NCBI GenBank assembly: GCA_913020445.1
Contig: CAJWAR010000002.1
Coordinates: 84,275 to 138,786 of the forward strand
Direction: 5' to 3'
DNA: 54,512 nt
Source: an uncultured Rhodospirillaceae bacterium
Lineage (GTDB): Bacteria > Pseudomonadota > Alphaproteobacteria > Rhodospirillales > UBA2165
Shown here in pieces: positions 1 to 9,266 of the stretch (the stretch's first letter is position 1; each line of letters starts with the position of its first letter). Under the pieces are notes generated by a model that saw only the letters and a list, made by a program, of their open reading frames with translations, had not been told where the DNA came from and did no database searches. Both the position numbers and the translations under genes were made by a program.

Positions 1-547
1 TTAGAGCCGTGATGAAAAGTGTGATGACAAATTTTTCGGTTATAAAGGCGTAGATCACCATTATGACCGAGGGTGGGATGAGCATGCCAAGCGTGCCGCC
101 GGCGGCAACACTGCCACTGGCCAGCTTTGGCGAATAACCTCGGGACAGCATTTCAGGTAGGGCCACCCGCCCCATCGTTGCTGCGGTTGCAATTGAGGAG
201 CCACAGACAGCGCCAAATCCGGCACAGCCACCAATCGTCGCCAGCGCTAACCCGCCCCGACGATGGCCAATAAAGGCGTAGGCCAGGCGGTAAATATCAG
301 CTGACAAACCACTGACGCCGGCAAAACTGCCCATCAGCAAGAAAAGCGGCACCACGGCCAAATCAGGACTTGAGATGACACCTGATAATTCGGTCGAAAA
401 CAGTGAGACCGCAGGTTTCCAATTTACTTGCAAAATACCGTAACCCACGGCACCAGCAGCAGCCATGGCGACACCAATCGGCACATGTAAAATGATCAGA
501 GCGAACATCCCAATGATGCCTAAGACAGATACGAGAACAGGATCCAT
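1..547 (-). CDS. dctM: TRAP transporter large permease DctM, 3'-partial
   Basis: This is the large (12-TM type) membrane subunit of a TRAP importer, which moves an organic acid using an ion gradient. The first 182 residues are present and the gene runs off the left window edge. The start ATG at 547-545 shares one base with the TGA stop of dctQ, so the two are translationally coupled. Visible text includes a hydrophobic first helix (VLVSVLGIIGMFALIILHV), the glycine-rich GSSIATAATMGRVALPEM segment and GTLGMLIPPSVIMVYAF, all characteristic of DctM/SiaM proteins. It is the last visible gene of the operon GST-GST-dctP-dctQ-dctM. Family assignment is sure. The substrate is unknown, but the context of glutathione transferases suggests a xenobiotic or aromatic-type acid. 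Confidence 0.93.
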   Translation of the reverse strand, partial: MDPVLVSVLGIIGMFALIILHVPIGVAMAAAGAVGYGILQVNWKPAVSLFSTELSGVISSPDLAVVPLFLLMGSFAGVSGLSADIYRLAYAFIGHRRGGLALATIGGCAGFGAVCGSSIATAATMGRVALPEMLSRGYSPKLASGSVAAGGTLGMLIPPSVIMVIYAFITEKFVITLFITAL

Positions 548-1056
548 CAATTTTCCGTTTCTTGTTTTTTTTCGGATAATTGCGAAATCAGCATAAGGAG
601 TTGGACGGGAATACAGATCAGCAGCAGCACGGTTGTCACTGTCCACCACGGCGCTACCGGCCAAGCCAGGACCCAAGTTGTCTCTTTGGATTCAAAAAAT
701 TCAGCCGAGAGTACTATAAATTGCCACCCGACAACGACAAAGAATAGGAATGTCATAAAGGATCCAAAGGTGTCGAGGATTTGAGCAGCTTTAGGACCCA
801 GCCAAGAACCCAGGAAGGTTATTGTTATATGTGTTTTCTCATTTAAACCGGTTGGAAAGAAAGAGGCGAGTACGACGGCATAAAGAAGATTAAGCACTTC
901 ATTCAAGCCGTCAATTGGAGATGAGAACAACCAGCGCAACAGCACGTCTATGATTATCACAAGCGTCACGGCAATGAGGCCGATCAAACCAACAACAGCG
1001 ATAGAACGGCTAAACGCCGTACTACGCTGTTGCAGGAATTCTAGTTTATTAGTCAT
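547..1056 (-). CDS. dctQ: TRAP transporter small permease DctQ
   Basis: This 169-residue integral membrane protein has four predicted helices (around residues 17-40, 52-70, 92-115 and 133-158), the size and layout of DctQ/SiaQ small subunits. It pairs with DctM and presents the docking surface for the DctP binding protein. The family-typical segment near helix 1-2 is seen as VIIIDVLLRWLFSSPIDGLNE. It begins 9 bases after the dctP stop and overlaps dctM by one base, so the three genes form one transcription unit. Nothing unusual is seen. Confidence 0.93.
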   Translation of the reverse strand: MTNKLEFLQQRSTAFSRSIAVVGLIGLIAVTLVIIIDVLLRWLFSSPIDGLNEVLNLLYAVVLASFFPTGLNEKTHITITFLGSWLGPKAAQILDTFGSFMTFLFFVVVGWQFIVLSAEFFESKETTWVLAWPVAPWWTVTTVLLLICIPVQLLMLISQLSEKKQETEN

Positions 1057-1065
1057 TAACGCGAT

Positions 1066-2079
1066 TTACTTACCGGCTCTAATTTCAGCCAAAATCGCTT
1101 TGGCATCGGCGAGCATCTTAGCACCGTTTGGCGTTTTTTTCTTCCAACCGTCCCGAACACTTTGGCGAATGGCGGCAAGTTTAGCGACATCCGCACCGCT
1201 GGGATCAATCACCGTATGTTTAGGATCTTTTTCGGCAATTTTGCGAATCATGGTGTTAATCTTGAGATGAAGTCCGCCGAATTTCCTCGCCAAGGATTCT
1301 TGGCCGTATTTCATAAAAGCTTTTTTGGCAGCCCCCGGTAATCCATCGAAATTCTTTTTGTCCATAACCAGGACGAGATAATTAGCGCCGAGAACAGCTT
1401 CATAATGATAGTGGGTAACATCGAAAAGGCGGAAGGCCTTGGTGGCAAACCATTCAAATGACGCGCCATCCAAAACACCCCGGCTTAAGTTTTCGGCTGC
1501 AGCAGGTGCCGGCATACCAATAGGGACGGCACCTAATGCCTTGATTGTGGCGCTATGTACTGGTCCGCCGGCGCGAATTTTCAGTCCCTTAATATCGCCT
1601 AAAGACTTGATTGGTTTTACTGTATGAATCAAATATTGAGAGACGCCACCGAACATCAGCGGTTGCATTTTTTCGAAACCTTTGAGCTTGCCACGCTCAT
1701 ACATCCGCCAAATTGTCGTCGAAGCCTCGACGGCATCTTTAAAAAGCCCGGGCAGTTCAAACATTCCACGGTCGGCAAACCGGCCGGGTGTGTAAGCGGG
1801 GATAGCCATGGTAATGTCAAAGACACCGTCAGCCACCATCTTGAGTTGCTGACGCGGGTTCCGGCCAAGAGAACCGCCAGGAAAAGAATCAATCTTTACA
1901 GTTCCTGCGGAAGCTTTGGAAACCTGATCCATATAGGGTTTGAATACCTTTGGAAAGGCGGGGTCCTTTCCAGGCGGAAAGAAATTAAATTTAAGGTTTT
2001 TTTGCGCCTGAACTGGTTGATTTGAAAGCGCCACCATCAGAACGGCAGCAGCGCCAAGAAACAGTTTAAGATTTTTCAT
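1066..2079 (-). CDS. dctP: TRAP transporter solute-binding protein DctP
   Basis: This is the periplasmic substrate receptor of the TRAP system, 337 residues from the chosen start. An upstream in-frame ATG at 2178 would add 33 residues of non-signal-like sequence. The start at 2079 is preferred because it follows a strong ribosome-binding site (AAAGGGAGACC) and begins directly with a Sec signal peptide (MKNLKLFLGAAAVLMVALSN, cleavage near VQA-QK). The DctP signature is visible: IKGLKIRAGGPVHSATIKAL with the ligand-binding Arg, then GVLDGASFEW. The solute is unknown. It is encoded downstream of two glutathione transferases, so the imported compound is probably what those enzymes process. Confidence 0.92.
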   Translation of the reverse strand: MKNLKLFLGAAAVLMVALSNQPVQAQKNLKFNFFPPGKDPAFPKVFKPYMDQVSKASAGTVKIDSFPGGSLGRNPRQQLKMVADGVFDITMAIPAYTPGRFADRGMFELPGLFKDAVEASTTIWRMYERGKLKGFEKMQPLMFGGVSQYLIHTVKPIKSLGDIKGLKIRAGGPVHSATIKALGAVPIGMPAPAAAENLSRGVLDGASFEWFATKAFRLFDVTHYHYEAVLGANYLVLVMDKKNFDGLPGAAKKAFMKYGQESLARKFGGLHLKINTMIRKIAEKDPKHTVIDPSGADVAKLAAIRQSVRDGWKKKTPNGAKMLADAKAILAEIRAGK

Positions 2080-2189
2080 TGGTCTCCCTTTCGAATAAAA
2101 GTTGGTAGTGGATTGCAAATTAACATGCATGGTAGTTTCGTTTACTTCCCATGAATGATGGTTTGTTAATTTCGTCATTAATCAAATCC

Positions 2190-3182
2190 TTAATGCAAAT
2201 AGGCGAGGCAGCCGGTATCTTCCAATACCTGCTCCAAGGCTGAATTGTCCGCCACCGCTGCGTAGCGTTCTCTTAAAACACCAAGTGAGCGGGCATGATA
2301 TTTCTGTGGCGACTGGACATATTCGTCGCCGTTTAGCTGGACTGAAAAATTCTCCTCCTCATTCTCCAATGCAGCGGCATTAGCCGTCGTCCAGGGCAGG
2401 AAGTAAGTTCCGGCGTTGCGGAGCAGCGGCTGCAATGTTGGCTGCAGGCTCGACCAGTCTTCAAACGGGCCGTCATTGCGGGGATCAGTCATCCGGTACG
2501 CCCATTTCAACACATTCGGCGACCGGGCACGGATTATCGCCGCTGTCGTCGGATCAAGCGCCATTTGATAAACTTGCGGGCCCAAGCCAAAATCAGCAAA
2601 GTCCGGCCGGCCACCGAAAAGATATTCCCGATTTTCGAGATGCGGTTCGAGAATTTCGAGCAGTTGGTCGAAATAACGTGAAATTAACGGTGCGGTGTCG
2701 GAGGTCGACCCGACAAAGGCGCCGCGTCCACTCATCCGGCCGCGGATTTTCTCCGCCAATCCATCAACCGTGCCGCGATCGGCGTTTGGAAGCGCCTCGC
2801 GAGCCAAGATATGAGCGGTTGTTACTTGGTCCATTTCCATATACCAGCGGTGATGAAACAGCAGCTTGTTGGCCCATTCGTCACCATACTCCTCGATCAA
2901 AGCAGATAAAAACACCAACGTCGATTCTTCCGGATGGATCGTTGGATCGGGGAAAGTTGACTCGAGTTTTTCAATGATCGGCGTCGAGTCTTGGATGGCC
3001 TCGTCCTCCGGGGTGATGACCAGGGGAATAATCGGCAAGCGGGCTAACTTTTGAAATTCCTCCTCATACTGCAACCGTGGCAGCCATTGATGAGGAATAT
3101 TCTTATAGCGGAAATAAGAACGGATTTTAACCGAATAGGGCGACATTTCACCACCAAATATTCTGTACTCATCACTCACCAT
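2190..3182 (-). CDS. glutathione S-transferase family protein, long form
   Basis: This 330-residue protein has an N-terminal thioredoxin-like GST domain (GGEMSPYSVKIRSYFRYKNI, with a cis-Pro region at LPIIPLVITPEDEAIQDST) and an all-alpha C-terminal GST domain ending in an extra 80-90 residue tail. The SPYS motif supplies a Ser/Tyr for glutathione activation. The start ATG at 3182 follows GGGAGGGGA. The open frame extends 49 codons further upstream but would overlap the preceding GST gene. Usual GSTs are 200-230 residues, so this is a long subfamily common in marine proteobacteria, with unknown reaction. It lies 28 bases behind the first GST and 110 bases before dctP. Glutathione-dependent ether cleavage or dehalogenation is possible but not shown. 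Confidence 0.85.
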   Translation of the reverse strand: MVSDEYRIFGGEMSPYSVKIRSYFRYKNIPHQWLPRLQYEEEFQKLARLPIIPLVITPEDEAIQDSTPIIEKLESTFPDPTIHPEESTLVFLSALIEEYGDEWANKLLFHHRWYMEMDQVTTAHILAREALPNADRGTVDGLAEKIRGRMSGRGAFVGSTSDTAPLISRYFDQLLEILEPHLENREYLFGGRPDFADFGLGPQVYQMALDPTTAAIIRARSPNVLKWAYRMTDPRNDGPFEDWSSLQPTLQPLLRNAGTYFLPWTTANAAALENEEENFSVQLNGDEYVQSPQKYHARSLGVLRERYAAVADNSALEQVLEDTGCLAYLH

Positions 3183-3210
3183 TCCCCTCCCTTCAACATC
3201 GTAATATTCC

Positions 3211-3876
3211 TTAAATCGAAGCTTGCGCTTGTTGTTGAATCTTTTTGAACTCGTCCTTGCCGATATTAGCGGCGCGTTGAACGGCCGGTCGGGCGCCAAC
3301 GCGCTTAAACCACGCGCGCAGATGTTCAAATTCTGTTAAGTCGATGTCATAGGCTTTGTAGCCTCTGATCCAGGGCCAAGACGCCATATCGGCGATAGAA
3401 TAATCACCGGCGAGATAATCCCGGTTGGCTAAATGCTCATTCATGACGCCAAATTGACGAATAACCTCGTCGGTGAATCGCTCAATGTCGTAGTCGATCT
3501 TATCTTCTTTGTAGTTTTTAAAATGTGCGGCTTGTCCACCTGTGGGTCCGAGCGCGCCGACTTGCCAGTAAAGCCATTGCTCAACTTCCGAGCGGGCTCG
3601 CCGTTCAGCGGGGTAAAACATGCCGGACTTGTCGCCAAGATATTGCAAAATTGCGCCGGATTCAAAAATGGCGATCGGCTTGCCATTGGGGCCTTCCGGA
3701 TCAATCATCGCCGGCATCCGGCCGTTAGGTGAGATTTTCAAAAAATCGGGTTGATGCTGCTCCCCTTTGGACAGATCAACCCATTTAATATCGTAGGGCA
3801 GATCACACTCCTCCAGCATAAGAGTGATCTTCCAGCCGTTCGGTGTGGGCCAAAAATAAAGTTCAACAGGAGCCAT
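3211..3876 (-). CDS. glutathione S-transferase, Nu/YfcG-like
   Basis: This is a 221-residue cytosolic transferase or disulfide reductase. The thioredoxin-fold N-terminal domain (residues 1-85) shows FWPTPNGWKITLMLEEC, the cis-Pro segment SPNGRMPAMIDP and the glutathione gamma-Glu-binding ESGAILQYL. The C-terminal helical domain contains GALGPTGGQAAHF, very like Escherichia coli YfcG and yeast Ure2p (Nu class), which bind GSSG and act as disulfide-bond reductases. It is the first gene of the GST-GST-dctPQM operon and starts 333 bases from the divergent IclR gene, downstream of a palindromic operator-like element. No good ribosome-binding site precedes its ATG. Confidence 0.9.
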   Translation of the reverse strand: MAPVELYFWPTPNGWKITLMLEECDLPYDIKWVDLSKGEQHQPDFLKISPNGRMPAMIDPEGPNGKPIAIFESGAILQYLGDKSGMFYPAERRARSEVEQWLYWQVGALGPTGGQAAHFKNYKEDKIDYDIERFTDEVIRQFGVMNEHLANRDYLAGDYSIADMASWPWIRGYKAYDIDLTEFEHLRAWFKRVGARPAVQRAANIGKDEFKKIQQQAQASI

Positions 3877-3925
3877 ATTCTAATTCGCCAGACTGTTGCC
3901 AAGGTTAATAGGCGTCGTAAATATT

Positions 3926-3963
3926 AATTGCTTATATTACAACAAATTATTTATTAAGCAATT
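3926..3963. promoter_or_regulatory. operator-like inverted repeat, copy A
   Basis: Perfect 9-bp arms AATTGCTTA (3926-3934) and TAAGCAATT (3955-3963) are separated by 20 AT-rich bases. The same element, with 18 of 20 spacer bases identical and one arm mismatch, occurs at 7007-7044. This copy lies between the divergent GST/TRAP operon (start 3876) and the IclR gene (start 4210). The rest of the 333-bp gap 3877-4209 is AT-rich with no further gene. IclR-family dimers bind such palindromes, so autoregulation plus operon control is the likely role (inference). Confidence 0.7.
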
Positions 3964-4209
3964 TTAAAATGACTAATTTACTGAGCAATCAGTTTGGGAA
4001 GCCAGCTAATAACACTGATTTCAATTCACCATAAACCATCTGCTTGCTTAACAAAACTCGCTTTTTCGGTGTTGGTTTGAGAAAATCCCCAAATTGCGTT
4101 TGTATTAATAAATTGCATATTAAGTACTAATCCGCGATATTATGAGGTGTTTTGTTGTCTCAGATTGTTTGAATTCACTGGTATACAGTTTTCGTAAAAA
4201 ATCCGAATA

Positions 4210-4992
4210 ATGATCAAGATTAATAAGAATCCGTCTGCAAACATTGGCGGTGTTCAATCCGTCGAGGTTGGCACGCGTGTGCTGCTCGCCGTAAAAAGCG
4301 GTGGCGGGCCAATGGGACTAAAATCGGTTGCCAGTATTGCTGATCTGCCACCGGCCAATACCCGACGCTATCTCGTCAGCTTGATCCGGTCAGGCTTGGT
4401 TGAACAAGATGCGGCGACCGGAAAGTATAGCCTGGGTCCCATTGCTTTACAAATCGGGTTGTCTGCCATCATGGACTTAAAACTGGTCCGCACTGCTGTA
4501 CCCATTATGGCTAATTTGCGAGATCAGGTAGGTGAAACAGTTGTTCTGACGGTTTGGGGTGAACATGGGCCGACCATTGTCCATTGGGAGGAATCCGAAG
4601 TGCCATTTATCGTCAATGCACGGATAGGATCGGTCTTCCCTGTTCTTTTTACGGCAACAGGACACGTCTATTTAACCTGGCTGCCGCGACAACAAACCAA
4701 GGAATTGGTGAAAAAAGAAATAGGCCAACGGAACAAAAACGACCCGATTGATATTGCTGCCATAATCAAAACAACGAAGAAAAATGGTGTCGGTCGTTAT
4801 ATTATCGAAGATATGCGGTCGCTTAGCTCTCTCGCCGCGCCGATCTTTGATCATGAGAAACAACTTGTTGGCGTTATTACGACCTACGGCTCCACGGGCA
4901 AATACGACAACTCCCCCACCGGCCCGAATGCCAAAGCCCAACTAAAAGCGGCGGACGAAATTTCATTTAAAATGGAATACATCAAATCCTGA
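4210..4992 (+). CDS. IclR-family transcriptional regulator
   Basis: This 260-residue DNA-binding regulator has an N-terminal winged helix-turn-helix (about residues 15-75: SVEVGTRVLLAVKSGGGPMG, then ADLPPANTRRYLVSLIRSG and EQDAATGKYSLGPIALQIG) and a C-terminal IclR effector domain (about 85-258) with the family-typical LRDQVGETVVLTVWGEHGP and SLAAPIFDHEKQLVGVITTYG. IclR proteins are effector-responsive repressors or activators of catabolic operons. It is transcribed divergently from the GST/TRAP operon. The operator-like repeat in its own promoter region recurs in front of the OYE/CoA-ligase and MaoC genes, so those are probable targets. No clear ribosome-binding site is seen before the ATG. 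Confidence 0.93.
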   Translation: MIKINKNPSANIGGVQSVEVGTRVLLAVKSGGGPMGLKSVASIADLPPANTRRYLVSLIRSGLVEQDAATGKYSLGPIALQIGLSAIMDLKLVRTAVPIMANLRDQVGETVVLTVWGEHGPTIVHWEESEVPFIVNARIGSVFPVLFTATGHVYLTWLPRQQTKELVKKEIGQRNKNDPIDIAAIIKTTKKNGVGRYIIEDMRSLSSLAAPIFDHEKQLVGVITTYGSTGKYDNSPTGPNAKAQLKAADEISFKMEYIKS

Positions 4993-5011
4993 AATTTAAT
5001 TTGCCGGTTAG

Positions 5012-5998
5012 TTACTCCTCGCTATCCCAGCCGTCCGGATAGTGTTCGACAACGGGCACATTCAATTTATCGAAATCAATACCGCTTTGCTCGACGATCT
5101 TGTCGAGTAGTGCTTCGCGGGTCTTAGCCTCGCGGATCGCCGCCGCGGTATTTTTGTATTCTTCTTTAAATTTACTGCGGCTGCCAAAGGGACAGACCAT
5201 CATGCAGATCTTGCAGCCAAACAATTTAAACAGATAGGGTTCGCATTTGGGTGTATTGATCCGCCACCTGGGGATGCCATGAAAGTCGTATTTTTCCGGC
5301 GATATGGCCTCACCGGGGCAGAACCGCGTGCATATCTGGCAGGATTGGCAAACTTGATCGACACCGTGATCTTTGGGGCCATCAATTTTCAACGGCATTT
5401 CGGTAGCCACGGCCCCAAGTCGTAAGGTCGAACCGTGCTCCTTGGAAATTATCGAGCCGAGCTTGCCCAGTTCACCCAGGCCGGCTAAATAACCCGCCAC
5501 CGGCAACAAAACTTCGCCACCGTTCATCATCGCACTGCCGGCATAGCCCCAGGAGGCGAAGTGGTAATTCAGCTGGACTGCGATATTATCCAGCTCAAAT
5601 TTAACTTGAGCTAATTCCAAAGTTGCGTGATGGCCGATTTCAAGTTTTGAATCGTAAATAAACTCCTTGCCGAAAACAACTATCCTTTTGAAATCGCGAA
5701 GCGGAAATTGGCTGAACGTCGCCGCCGGGTGATAGTCGGCAATTCCAACCACATCGGCGCCAAGTTTCAAGGCCATTTCTTTGATCGTATTGGTTATTTC
5801 GGTGGGGTCATCAATCTCGGTGCGATCGGGATTAACAGGCACTTCGCGTTGTTTTCTAAGCAGGTCTTTACTTAAATACAGGTAACGCCTCACGGTCAGC
5901 GGCTGACGGGTGTAAAAGGGACTATCGGCCGCCTCAATTTCATCCTCGCGGGCTCGCCCGGGAATCCGCTCAATCTTAGCTAAATCCACCTGTACCAT
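5012..5998 (-). CDS. cytoplasmic reductive dehalogenase-like (RdhA-type) 4Fe-4S protein
   Basis: This 328-residue protein resembles the catalytic half of corrinoid reductive dehalogenases. It shows the RdhA/QueG superfamily segment LAGLGELGKLGSIISKEHG (about residues 171-189) and LGAVATEMPLKIDGPKDHG, then two ferredoxin motifs: Cys217-x2-Cys220-x2-Cys223-x3-Cys227-Pro and Cys252-x9-Cys262-x2-Cys265-x3-Cys269-Pro, with the RdhA-like WRINTPKCEPY between them. There is no twin-arginine signal, so it should be cytoplasmic, and it is shorter than respiratory RdhA (about 450-550 residues). The start follows AAAGGA. It sits 28 bases after the MaoC gene in the same operon. QueG (epoxyqueuosine reductase) is the main alternative family, but the context is catabolic rather than tRNA modification. 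The true substrate is unknown. Confidence 0.75.
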   Translation of the reverse strand: MVQVDLAKIERIPGRAREDEIEAADSPFYTRQPLTVRRYLYLSKDLLRKQREVPVNPDRTEIDDPTEITNTIKEMALKLGADVVGIADYHPAATFSQFPLRDFKRIVVFGKEFIYDSKLEIGHHATLELAQVKFELDNIAVQLNYHFASWGYAGSAMMNGGEVLLPVAGYLAGLGELGKLGSIISKEHGSTLRLGAVATEMPLKIDGPKDHGVDQVCQSCQICTRFCPGEAISPEKYDFHGIPRWRINTPKCEPYLFKLFGCKICMMVCPFGSRSKFKEEYKNTAAAIREAKTREALLDKIVEQSGIDFDKLNVPVVEHYPDGWDSEE

Positions 5999-6026
5999 TT
6001 TTTAGTCCTTTCACTGTTCGGTGTGG

Positions 6027-6899
6027 TTAATCGGCAATCTCGGCCCGACCGTTATTGAGCACCATCACGTCGCGCTCGACGGACTTGGCCCGCACGGAAA
6101 TTACTGAACCATCGCGCCACATTTCGAAGCGAATTGTTTCGCCCGGAAAAACGGGTGCCGAGAAACGCACTTGCAGCGCCTTGAGCTTAGTCGGGTCATA
6201 GTCGCAGAATTGCTTAATTACCGCCTGACCGGCCATGCCGAAGGTGCATAAGCCGTGCAATATGGGGCGCTCAAACTTGGCGTTGGCAGCGAATTCCGGA
6301 TCGACATGCAGCGGATTGTAATCACCGCTCAGCCGATAAATCATCGCCGCTTGAGGCAGCGTAGGTAAATCCCATGTTTCATCCGGCTCGGTTTCGGGCA
6401 CCTTATGTACGGGGGGCGCCGGCACCGGTCCCGGTTCGCCACCGAACCCGCCATTGCCGCGCAGAAAGATATTGTCGATCAACGTCGCCAATAAGGTGTC
6501 GTCAGCTTCATTCACGATTTCCTTTTGACGATATATGATGGCGCCCTTGTCGGCACCCTTATCCAGGATATCGAGGATTTTGGTGCGGCACAGGGTGGTG
6601 CCTTCGGCCAATAAAGGATTGTGGATGGTTAGGTACTCTTCACCATGCACCAACATGGTGAAATTGATGCTGCTGAGTTCTGGAACCTCATTAAGGGGCA
6701 CCGTATCGAATCCCAGGATCACTGGCATGGTTGGCAGGGCCTGAAGGTTTTTTTCATAAACAAATTTAAGCTGATCCTCGTCCATGGGATCGGTGCCCAG
6801 CCCGAGCCCAAGCGCGTACAGAATGGTATCGTTTTTGGTATAGGTCCGGCGAATATCAGGAAACTGATAGTTCATAATGGTTTGATAATCGAGTGACAT
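6027..6899 (-). CDS. MaoC-family (R)-specific enoyl-CoA hydratase
   Basis: This 290-residue double hot-dog protein is of hydratase-2 type. The N-terminal half is a degenerate hot-dog fold. The C-terminal half carries the catalytic hydratase-2 motif YRLSGDYNPLHVDPEFA (Asp and His as acid/base) followed by ILHGLCTFGMAG. Such enzymes add water to trans-2-enoyl-CoA to give (3R)-hydroxyacyl-CoA. The start is well supported by GGGGGAG. It is the first gene of a two-gene operon with the RdhA-like protein and is divergent from the OYE/CoA-ligase operon. It most likely hydrates a CoA ester made by the ligase at 9267. Confidence 0.92.
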   Translation of the reverse strand: MSLDYQTIMNYQFPDIRRTYTKNDTILYALGLGLGTDPMDEDQLKFVYEKNLQALPTMPVILGFDTVPLNEVPELSSINFTMLVHGEEYLTIHNPLLAEGTTLCRTKILDILDKGADKGAIIYRQKEIVNEADDTLLATLIDNIFLRGNGGFGGEPGPVPAPPVHKVPETEPDETWDLPTLPQAAMIYRLSGDYNPLHVDPEFAANAKFERPILHGLCTFGMAGQAVIKQFCDYDPTKLKALQVRFSAPVFPGETIRFEMWRDGSVISVRAKSVERDVMVLNNGRAEIAD

Positions 6900-7006
6900 T
6901 GTTTGTCTCCCCCAATAAATTTATCCGGCTCATTCAATCGATCGCCCTGCCAAGGCCGCCTGATACAGTGCGATGATTCACAAGCGCCGTAACTGGATAA
7001 TATCAT

Positions 7007-7044
7007 AATTGCTTATTTTACAATAAATTATTTATTAGGCAATT
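7007..7044. promoter_or_regulatory. operator-like inverted repeat, copy B
   Basis: Arms AATTGCTTA (7007-7015) and TAGGCAATT (7036-7044) have one mismatch, and the spacer is 20 bp, exactly the spacing of copy A. Similarity to copy A continues about 8 bases past the right arm. It lies in the 313-bp divergent gap 6900-7212 between the MaoC/RdhA-like operon and the OYE operon. No gene is seen in the rest of that gap. The probable ligand is the IclR protein encoded at 4210 (inference). Confidence 0.68.
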
Positions 7045-7212
7045 TTTAAATTGACTATTCGATAGAAAAACGGCACTCAAATGATAATAATGACATTAAC
7101 GTTGCGACAAAAGGATTCGAGCGACTGCTAAGCGAATTGTCAAAAAACTCAAAATATTAAGATTCTTGATAATTCTTATTTTGTTAATTTGGTTATTTAG
7201 TAGGAGTTATAA

Positions 7213-9222
<2,010 letters not shown>

Positions 9223-9266
9223 TTAGTATCAGGTGAAGAATTTTGCGGAAAAGAGGAAATGCCGAA

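Noticed and set aside
5012..5998. Assignment as QueG (epoxyqueuosine reductase)
   Set aside because: The AGLGELG segment and the Cys-x9-Cys second-cluster spacing, plus placement in a catabolic operon, fit RdhA-type proteins better; kept only as an alternative.
9243..9266. TTG start adding eight residues to the acyl-CoA ligase
   Set aside because: ATG 9267 has a better placed AAGAGGAA ribosome-binding site and matches the family N-terminus.
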